Made by a program: the position numbers and the translations under genes. A model generated the notes under the pieces. That model saw only the letters and a list, made by a program, of their open reading frames with translations, ran no database searches and was not told where the DNA came from. Source: Sphingobacteriia bacterium (GTDB lineage Bacteria > Bacteroidota > Bacteroidia > Bacteroidales > UBA7960). From it: a DNA stretch of 64,000 nt. Of the stretch, positions 57,341-64,000 are shown in pieces; position 1 is the first letter of the stretch, and each line of letters opens with the position of its first letter. Where the stretch lies: NCBI GenBank assembly GCA_011390785.1, contig JAABRR010000004.1, forward strand, positions 62,001 to 126,000. Reading direction: 5' to 3'.

Positions 57341-59056
57341 TTAAAATGCGTAGGTAACACCACCAAGAACATTAAATCTTTGTGAGGGATAGTTGTACCA
57401 TCTTTCTAAGGGTTGATTCTGCATGTTGTTTAACATAAGAAAAACGGAGAGAATTTTTGTATAGCGGTATTCTACCCCAAGGTTTACATCAACGTGAAAT
57501 CCATGTATTTCTTCGCTTCTAACACCTAAAGGTGATGTAGAGTCAGGAATTCTGGCATAAACGGAATTTCTGGCAAAAGCATCTGCATTAAAAATAATTT
57601 TATCCTGTAGGTTATACTTTACATTGAGATTTAAACGTAATGTGGGCTCGTGCCATGCGTTGAGCTCATTGTCCAAAGTATATTGAAAGTAGTCTGATCC
57701 AAAACCAATTTTCAACCGTTCGCCAACATTGGAGAAAATTTCAGCACGGAAATTAAAAACACGTATATCGTCATAAATAACAGAAAACTGGTTTTGTAAT
57801 GGGGTAGAGAAATCGGTTACAAAAAACGGGTAATTGTCGATAATACTGTTACTCAAAGAAATATTATACGAAGCAAATGAACTTACTGATCCTTTGAAGC
57901 CACCTCTGATCTCTGATTTCTTGTTCATAAATGCATAAGGAACAGATGTTTGCATAAAAGGATTTCTTTGTGAAAGTTCTCTCATATTGTTTTTTGTTAA
58001 TTCGCCACTCAAACTTGCATAGGCAAATAAAACGTTTTGTATCAAACTGATTTCTCCACCTGCCAACGGGTAAAATCTCATATAGCTGGCTGTATCTGCC
58101 TGAATGGAAGCATTAACACCGATATAAAAGTTGAAATTCTTAAATTTTGCCGAAAGTTTCGGTGCTAGTTTAAACAGGGCTGTGTGTGCGGTGTCAGCCA
58201 AATGATTGTTGTTGTAATAATCGGCAGCTAAATCAAGATGAAATGTTTGTCTTTCGGCAAACCCCATAGGGTCATCTCTGAGTGTTTTTCTAAGACTACC
58301 GGCAAATCTAACCTGTTGTTCTGATGCATCATAAGAGTCTCCCAGGTACTGATATCCTAAAGTAAAACTATGTTGTAGCTTCATGCTATCCAGATAATTG
58401 CTTTTAACTTCCACTACAGGAGAAACGAAGTTAAATCTTTGTCGGTACTGACTACCCTTAAGCGTGTCAATTAAGGCCTGATCTGTAAGTGTATCGGGAT
58501 TGAAGCCATAATAATGGTTCATATTTCGCTGGTATCCAAGATCGGCCTGGAGTGTGTGGTTTCTTAAAAACCGCATCCCTCTTAGGTTTATCTCATTATC
58601 GCTATAGGCACTGTTAGCCAAATCGTTGATTCCGCCGGCCGAAGACATGTGTTTAACGTGGGCGCCGAAATGATATTCATTGGATCTGAGTGTGTTATAA
58701 AACGCCTCTGCATAGGGTGTCGTGTAATTACCCAGACCACCTCTCACATAACCTTTGTATAACTTGGGAAGGGGCTCACCTCTCATCCTTGCCGGATTAA
58801 GGGGTTCCATATGAAACCGCACAGGTATTTGCTGTGGGGAAATACTATAGTCAAAGGCAATATCTACCGTCATTGTATCTTCTACCGAAGGATTAAAATT
58901 GATTTTAAAGGCATCGGAGATGGTTGGCTCATAAGGAGCAATAACCTGTACTTCCTGAAATTCAAGTTCTTCCTGTGCTGTAAGGCTCGTAGGCAACAAA
59001 TTTATTATTAAGAGAGTTGCTAAAAAAACAAGTTGAAAGGCAGACAACCTTTTCAT
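57341..59056 (-). CDS. Conserved outer-membrane beta-barrel protein
   Basis: Predicted outer-membrane barrel. ATG at 59056 gives a standard signal peptide (MKRLSAFQLVFLATLLIINL, ending LTAQ), so it is preferred to the ATG at 59089 (571 residues). A short N-terminal region with EVQVIAPYEPTISDAFKINF and SPQQIPVRFHMEPLNPARMRGE precedes about 16 aromatic-rich strands, ending RFNVLGGVTYAF. The N-terminal segment resembles that seen in a conserved Bacteroidota family, sometimes annotated as TonB-dependent receptor, but no plug domain is obvious. It lies just after the 1031-residue TPR gene, with which it probably works. Confidence 0.75.
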   Translation of the reverse strand: MKRLSAFQLVFLATLLIINLLPTSLTAQEELEFQEVQVIAPYEPTISDAFKINFNPSVEDTMTVDIAFDYSISPQQIPVRFHMEPLNPARMRGEPLPKLYKGYVRGGLGNYTTPYAEAFYNTLRSNEYHFGAHVKHMSSAGGINDLANSAYSDNEINLRGMRFLRNHTLQADLGYQRNMNHYYGFNPDTLTDQALIDTLKGSQYRQRFNFVSPVVEVKSNYLDSMKLQHSFTLGYQYLGDSYDASEQQVRFAGSLRKTLRDDPMGFAERQTFHLDLAADYYNNNHLADTAHTALFKLAPKLSAKFKNFNFYIGVNASIQADTASYMRFYPLAGGEISLIQNVLFAYASLSGELTKNNMRELSQRNPFMQTSVPYAFMNKKSEIRGGFKGSVSSFASYNISLSNSIIDNYPFFVTDFSTPLQNQFSVIYDDIRVFNFRAEIFSNVGERLKIGFGSDYFQYTLDNELNAWHEPTLRLNLNVKYNLQDKIIFNADAFARNSVYARIPDSTSPLGVRSEEIHGFHVDVNLGVEYRYTKILSVFLMLNNMQNQPLERWYNYPSQRFNVLGGVTYAF

Positions 59057-59092
59057 AATTTTTATATCTAAACGACAATAAGTTATCATGGG

Positions 59093-62000
59093 TTAAAATG
59101 TTTCGGGGTTTGTTTGATCCTGGTTTCCAAAATTTATTTCAAGGGTATCCGGCGATCCCTGGTTTATTTTTAACTCTTCCTGCCGATCAATTGCTGCAAG
59201 TTTTTCAATCGCTTCGCTTTTTAAATCCTCACCTTCATAATTATCAATTATACTTTGAAGGGTATGGCGCGCCTGAAAAATATTGTCCTGAATAAGATAG
59301 TTATCAGCCAATAGAATAAATGTTCTGGCCAGCCAGTAATCGTAAGAAGTTAAAAGATTTATATTGTCAAAGATCAATTGTTCAGTTTCTTCGTAGTTGC
59401 CTTGTCTGAATTCGATTAGCGCCAGATGATATTTTGCTTCAGCAGCCATTGTATTTTCCGCCACTTTATTGGTTTGCATATAATACTGTCGGGCCTGACT
59501 TAATTCATTTAATCCAAGGTATGATCTGGCCATTACAAGGTAAGATTCCTGTTGAATCTCTCTGGATATTTTGTCAATTTCCAGAAGTTTACGGGCGGTA
59601 GAAATAGCTTGTTCGTATCTCTCGAGCTTGTCGAGCGAGCGCATCTGACCAATTACAGCTTCGGTGATATTGCTGGGAAACTCTGCTATTTCTTCTAAAA
59701 GAATATAATTGTCTAATGCATCCTGAAACTGTTTGAGCCTAAAATTGATTTGAGCTGCTCTAAGGGCAGCATTTTCTGAGAATTTTGATTTGGGTCTTTC
59801 CAGTACAAATTCGTAGGAACTGAGAGCCTCTGGAAATTTGTTAAAACGAAAATCGCATTCCGCTTTGTAAAAATGTGAATTTAAAGAGAAAATACCACGG
59901 GGAAATTTCTCCAGGTAGTTTTGAAAGCTTTGTGTGGCGTTTGTGCAATCACCTTGCATATAGCGGTTTTCGGCGGCAATGTATGTTAGCGAGTCTTGTT
60001 GGGAAGCAGAAATATTTCCTAACCCTAATTGTTCTCTGAAAGCAACAAAATCATCAACCCGATCAAGGGAAACATATATTATTTGCATACTTTGCAAGGC
60101 ATCGCGCGATTCGGGGGTTCCGGGATAGCTTTCAGCCACATTTCTGAAAATTTCCAGTGCCAACTCATCCTCATTTTGGTTGTAGCGAATCAAGCCACTT
60201 TGCAACATGGCACTTTTTACATAACTGGAGTTGGGAAATTGATTGATCACTTCATTGTAGTATCTGAGCGCCATGGCGTTATTTTCCAGTAGTACATAGC
60301 TGTTTGCCAATTCATAGCGTGCATTGTCTGCATAATTGGTATTCGGATATTTTACGATTAATGCTTCAAGTGTGGCAATTTTGCTATTAAAATTACCGGT
60401 TACCCCATACGAAACCGCTTTTTGAAAAGTTGCATAATCAGCATCACGACTTTCGAGAGCAATTGCCCTGTCGTAGAAATCTATAGCAGCCGGATAGTCT
60501 TTTGTAATGAAGTAACTATCTGCTAACCTTAAATAAGCATCATTGCGCAATTCCTTTGTGAGATTCCGTTCTTGCACAAATTTTCTCAGTGAGGTAATAG
60601 CTGCGGGGTAATTGGTAAGTTTAAAGTTGGAGTATCCAATGGTATAATTGGCAAGATTATACTCTGGCAAACTAAAAGCACCCTGCATAAGCTGGAATTC
60701 TGCATGTTTGGAAATTGCTTCTTCATATTGATTGAGCCTGAAATAAGCTTCTCCTTCCCAAAAAATTGCCTGTGCCCTTATTGTCCGATTTTCTGGATAT
60801 TGCCGTGATTTTTTAAAACTTTCTACCGATGCGGTAAAATCACCATTATTGAATTGTTCTATTCCCCTGTAATAGGCAACGCGCTGATAGGCAGATTTAA
60901 GCATGGGAGTATTCAGTGTAATGGCTTCCAGGCTTTTAAGTGCATCTTTATAATTTTTAGATGTGAGGTATAAATCGATCAAATGTCGGTAAGCATCTTC
61001 GGTTTGGGGTGCATTGGGGTATTTATCTACATATTCCTGAAATGCCAAAATCGCTTCATTAAAGGGATTCATTGAAAGTTCAAAAGACAATTTTGCATAG
61101 TTGAATAGAGAATTCTGACTTATTTCTGGGATAAGTTCCATTTTGTAGGCAGCCTGAAATGCAATACGGGCAGATCTTTTCTTGTCGGTTTTAAGGTATG
61201 AATCAGCAAGGTGATACAAGGCATTTTGTGCCAAAGAATCTGCAAGGTTATTGGATGTAACTTTTTCAAAACCCGAAACAGCTTTTTCAAATTCGTCAAC
61301 TTTATAATAAGCAAAAGCCAATTGGTAATGATCTTCGCGATTAATTCCCTGGCGGGTGTCTCGGTGAAAAGTTTCAAGATAGGGGATGGCTTCTGTAAAT
61401 TGTCCTGTATTATAATATGCTTCGCCAATCATTCGTGATATTTCCGCTGCTCTTTTTGTGCTGGACTCTTCCATAACTGAAGGAGCAAATTCCAGCAATT
61501 CGTCATATTTTTCCTGCAGGAAATAAATATGGGTTATATAATAAGGAACAATGGGACCAAAATTCTCATCGTTGGTGAGTTTCTGGAAATTAATCAGTGC
61601 TGTTTCATAATTTCCTTCGCTGTAAACGATATGCCCGTAATAGTAGGATGCAGGCGAATAGTAAACAGATTGTGGGTCTCTTATTTCAAAAAAATACTGT
61701 TTTGCCTGATCAAAATTTTCGGTCATAAAATAGCTGTAACCGGTTTTGAATTGAATCTCTACCCTTTGTTCAGGAGTCAGGTCCCATGAATCTACTCTTT
61801 TGTACCAGTGAATGGCATCGTCATAATTTCTTTTACGATATTGCAGATTTCCCATCTGGAAGCTGGCTGTTCCCTGAAGCGAGTGTGTGGGGTGATTAAA
61901 AATGAAATCGGTTAGCAGTTTTTCAGCATCAGGATGAAAGAGTTCTACAGCGCAAATAGCTGCATAATACTCCGAATTTATGCGTGTTTTCGATTCCCTG

Positions 62001-62188
62001 TCGTCTATCACAGCCGCAGTTTCTTCAAAGAGTTTTCTGGCAGCGCCATATTTTCCTTTGTTGTAAAGCTCCATAGCCAGCTGATAATCAGCATTGGGAT
62101 TATCAAAAACTGAGCTTCTCTGTGCTAAAAGTACCGTAGGAAAAAACACGGCAAAAAAAATGATTAAATTGCTAATATTTCTGTTCAT
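59093..62188 (-). CDS. Large exported tetratricopeptide-repeat protein
   Basis: A 1031-residue protein with a signal peptide (about 1-22, LLAQRS) followed almost entirely by TPR units, for example NPNADYQLAMELYNKGKYGAARKLFEE, YRKRNYDDAIHWYKRV, YFRLNQYEEAISKHAEF, YNEVINQFPNSSYVKSAML and QGDCTNATQSFQNYLEKFPRG. Such a superhelix usually acts as a periplasmic or outer-membrane-associated scaffold. It is 3 bases upstream of the longer version of the barrel frame, or 36 bases from its preferred start, and the pair shares one terminator. No enzyme domain is visible. Confidence 0.85.
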   Translation of the reverse strand: MNRNISNLIIFFAVFFPTVLLAQRSSVFDNPNADYQLAMELYNKGKYGAARKLFEETAAVIDDRESKTRINSEYYAAICAVELFHPDAEKLLTDFIFNHPTHSLQGTASFQMGNLQYRKRNYDDAIHWYKRVDSWDLTPEQRVEIQFKTGYSYFMTENFDQAKQYFFEIRDPQSVYYSPASYYYGHIVYSEGNYETALINFQKLTNDENFGPIVPYYITHIYFLQEKYDELLEFAPSVMEESSTKRAAEISRMIGEAYYNTGQFTEAIPYLETFHRDTRQGINREDHYQLAFAYYKVDEFEKAVSGFEKVTSNNLADSLAQNALYHLADSYLKTDKKRSARIAFQAAYKMELIPEISQNSLFNYAKLSFELSMNPFNEAILAFQEYVDKYPNAPQTEDAYRHLIDLYLTSKNYKDALKSLEAITLNTPMLKSAYQRVAYYRGIEQFNNGDFTASVESFKKSRQYPENRTIRAQAIFWEGEAYFRLNQYEEAISKHAEFQLMQGAFSLPEYNLANYTIGYSNFKLTNYPAAITSLRKFVQERNLTKELRNDAYLRLADSYFITKDYPAAIDFYDRAIALESRDADYATFQKAVSYGVTGNFNSKIATLEALIVKYPNTNYADNARYELANSYVLLENNAMALRYYNEVINQFPNSSYVKSAMLQSGLIRYNQNEDELALEIFRNVAESYPGTPESRDALQSMQIIYVSLDRVDDFVAFREQLGLGNISASQQDSLTYIAAENRYMQGDCTNATQSFQNYLEKFPRGIFSLNSHFYKAECDFRFNKFPEALSSYEFVLERPKSKFSENAALRAAQINFRLKQFQDALDNYILLEEIAEFPSNITEAVIGQMRSLDKLERYEQAISTARKLLEIDKISREIQQESYLVMARSYLGLNELSQARQYYMQTNKVAENTMAAEAKYHLALIEFRQGNYEETEQLIFDNINLLTSYDYWLARTFILLADNYLIQDNIFQARHTLQSIIDNYEGEDLKSEAIEKLAAIDRQEELKINQGSPDTLEINFGNQDQTNPETF

Positions 62189-62459
62189 ATAAAGATGTAT
62201 TTAATCTGCGAAATTAGTAATAAAAACTTGACCCTATTGAAGTTGCTTATTAACAAAACAGGCTATTTTTCAACAATTGGCTATTTGGGATCATCTGTTT
62301 TTTTGACGCTGTTTTAACGTTTAATTTCCAGGAATATTTGATATTAGACCAGAAAATTATTTTCTATTTTGAAATAGCTTCTTTATACTAAAACTTTACA
62401 TATTTTTGTGGCTTTATTTGATTAATTTATGCACAAAACGAAACTTATTCCAAAAACTT
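62189..62459. other. Divergent intergenic region before the GHL10 gene
   Basis: About 270 bases between the TPR gene (minus) and the GHL10 start (plus). A plus-strand -7 element lies at 62401-62408. On the minus strand only an imperfect TAATTTCG is seen near 62206-62213. Nothing else recognised. Confidence 0.5.
62401..62408 (+). promoter_or_regulatory. Candidate -7 element for the GHL10 gene
   Basis: TATTTTTG fits TAnnTTTG, 51 bases before the ATG at 62460. It overlaps a TTG that would be the alternative start at 62406, which argues against that start. Confidence 0.45.
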
Positions 62460-63980
62460 ATGATTCAAATTCCTAAACACAGAGATTTTATTGCAGTTAT
62501 GCTGCTTATTCTCCTTGCTCATTTTTCTTATAGTAGTCCTAAAAGGGAAATGCGTGCAGTTTGGATTGCTACGGTTGTAAACATCGACTGGCCGAGCCGC
62601 AGCGGGCTTTCTTCAGCAGATCAGCAACGGGAACTGGTTGAATTACTCGATCTGGTTAAGGAATATAATATGAATACGGTTATACTGCAGGTAAGGCCGG
62701 CAACAGATGCTTTTTATCCTTCTACAATGGAACCGTGGTCGCAATGGCTTACCGGCAAGCAGGGACAGGCACCATCGCCCTTTTATGATCCCCTTGCTTA
62801 TGCTATACAGGAATGCAGACGGCGAGGAATTAATATTCATTTGTGGCTAAATCCTTACCGTGCCGAAATGGATACATTGCAAGATGCTTTGGCAGATAAT
62901 CATCCGTTTAAGAAAAATCCGAATTGGTTTGTATCTTATGGAAAACAAAGATTTTTTAACCCAGGCATGCCACAAACACGAAATCATGTTTCTAAGGTAG
63001 TTGCCGAACTGGTGAGAAAATATGATATAGATGCTATTCATTTTGATGATTATTTTTATCCTTATCCCATAGCAGGGCAGGAGTTTCCGGATAGTATGGC
63101 CTTTAAGCAATATCCAAGGGGTTTTACAGCTGACAAGAAGGATGCCTGGAGAAGAGATAATGTTGATCTGATCATAAAACAATTAAGCGATACCATAAAA
63201 TCGATTAAGCCGCATGTTGAATTTGGGATTTCTCCCTTTGGCGTGTGGCGCAATTATTCCGTTGATTCGAGAGGGTCGGAAACACAGGCCGGAGCATCTA
63301 ATTACGATGCTTTGTATGCCGATATTCTTAAATGGCAACGCGAAGGCTGGATCGATTATGTTACTCCTCAGATTTACTGGTTTATTGGCATGGAGGCTGC
63401 TGATTATACCGTACTTTCGCAATGGTGGAGTCAGAATTCTTTTGGTTGTCCTCTTTATATTGGCCATGGATTATACCGTATTGATCCGGATTCTCCTAAT
63501 GAAGCATGGCGAACTTCAGAAGAAATATCTTTGCAACTTGATATTTTAAGAGCTACTCCCAACATACAGGGAAGCATGTTCTTTAGTGCCAAACACCTGC
63601 GAACAAATCCTTTGGGTTTAAAGCAGAGGTTGATTTCTAATCATTACAGATATCCTGCTCTTCCACCTTCAAATCCGAGAGTACGGCAAATTACTGCTGA
63701 ACCACCGGCAGATGCAACCATGAAAGTAGCTGGTAGTAAACTTATTCTATCGTGGGATTCCCAACCAGGGCATAAAGGTTACGTTGTTTATAAGCTTAGA
63801 TTGGGAAGGCCCGAATCAATTGAAAAAGCAGAAAATATCTTTTCAATTACCGGAGAAACGAATTTAACAATCGATATAACTCAGCAAACAAGGCCGGATT
63901 GGTATTACTACATGGTAACATCTTTAAGTCCGAGTAACCAGGAATCGGTACCTGTGTTTTTTAATGAAGTTTATGACTAG
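62460..63980 (+). CDS. GHL10 (DUF187) family glycoside hydrolase-like protein
   Basis: Predicted exported carbohydrate-active or peptidoglycan-related protein of the GHL10/YngK type. ATG at 62460 gives a normal signal peptide (MIQIPKHRDFIAVMLLILLAHFSYSS), so the upstream TTG at 62406 is rejected (506 residues). The TIM-barrel domain begins REMRAVWIATVVNIDWPSRSG and shows NTVILQVRPATDAFYPS, NIHLWLNPYR, IDAIHFDDYFYPYP, VEFGISPFGVWR and WIDYVTPQIYWF. The last ~110 residues (about 400 on) look like a fibronectin-III-type beta-sandwich. Substrate is not known. The gene ends 20 bases before the window edge. Confidence 0.9.
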   Translation: MIQIPKHRDFIAVMLLILLAHFSYSSPKREMRAVWIATVVNIDWPSRSGLSSADQQRELVELLDLVKEYNMNTVILQVRPATDAFYPSTMEPWSQWLTGKQGQAPSPFYDPLAYAIQECRRRGINIHLWLNPYRAEMDTLQDALADNHPFKKNPNWFVSYGKQRFFNPGMPQTRNHVSKVVAELVRKYDIDAIHFDDYFYPYPIAGQEFPDSMAFKQYPRGFTADKKDAWRRDNVDLIIKQLSDTIKSIKPHVEFGISPFGVWRNYSVDSRGSETQAGASNYDALYADILKWQREGWIDYVTPQIYWFIGMEAADYTVLSQWWSQNSFGCPLYIGHGLYRIDPDSPNEAWRTSEEISLQLDILRATPNIQGSMFFSAKHLRTNPLGLKQRLISNHYRYPALPPSNPRVRQITAEPPADATMKVAGSKLILSWDSQPGHKGYVVYKLRLGRPESIEKAENIFSITGETNLTIDITQQTRPDWYYYMVTSLSPSNQESVPVFFNEVYD

Positions 63981-64000
63981 ATTTTTTACAGTTCATAATG

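Noticed and set aside
62406-62459. TTG start for the GHL10 protein giving an 18-residue extension
   Set aside because: It overlaps the -7 promoter element and puts extra residues before a normal signal peptide.

Overview
The window looks like a chromosomal segment of an anaerobic or facultatively anaerobic member of the Bacteroidota, most like Bacteroidales/Marinilabiliales. The evidence is the protein families (putative porin, fused SecDF, SiaB/SiaC proteins, a PorE-like OmpA protein, two ferredoxin-dependent 2-oxoacid oxidoreductases), the scarcity of Shine-Dalgarno sequences, and repeated matches to the Bacteroidota promoter (TTG, then TAnnTTTG 19-21 bases downstream). Base composition is A+T-rich throughout, and no integrase, transposase, phage gene, rRNA, tRNA or CRISPR array was seen.

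Layout. 1-13.6 kb is metabolic: a pyruvate:ferredoxin oxidoreductase cut by the left edge, a porin, an S9 peptidase, a cold-shock protein, an acyl-CoA dehydrogenase, a SanA-like protein, a four-gene 2-oxoacid:ferredoxin oxidoreductase operon and a retropepsin-like protease. 13.8-19.7 kb concerns export and envelope (SecDF, TatA-like, and a TPR/beta-propeller/CRD/OmpA protein resembling PorE of type IX secretion). 19.8-24 kb is housekeeping (purM, prfA, pyrF, ilvE).

24-41.2 kb is a continuous minus-strand signalling block: a hybrid histidine kinase, two stand-alone receivers, a CheB-CheR-PAS protein, and an apparent operon holding a SiaA-like PP2C phosphatase, SiaB-like kinase and SiaC-like phosphoprotein, followed directly by an ABCG-type exporter with extra N-terminal domains, a lipoprotein and a small secreted protein. 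No diguanylate cyclase, the known SiaC target in Pseudomonas, is present. This is one of two candidates for an undescribed system.

41.7-47 kb carries a NadR-like kinase, an EamA permease, a periplasmic glutathione peroxidase and a Snf2 helicase. 47-53.9 kb (minus) is a compact six-gene operon: PqqD-like protein, ATP-grasp ligase, fold-III PLP decarboxylase, urea-transporter/M23 fusion, TPR plus outer-membrane barrel protein, and a TPR protein. This is the second candidate: it has the parts for making and handling an amino-acid- or peptide-derived product at the envelope.

54.4-54.9 kb holds a toxin-antitoxin pair in which both genes are frameshifted. gyrB follows, then an outer-membrane barrel plus 1031-residue TPR protein pair, and a GHL10 glycosidase-like protein at the right edge. 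All functions are read from sequence and family knowledge; no database search was run.
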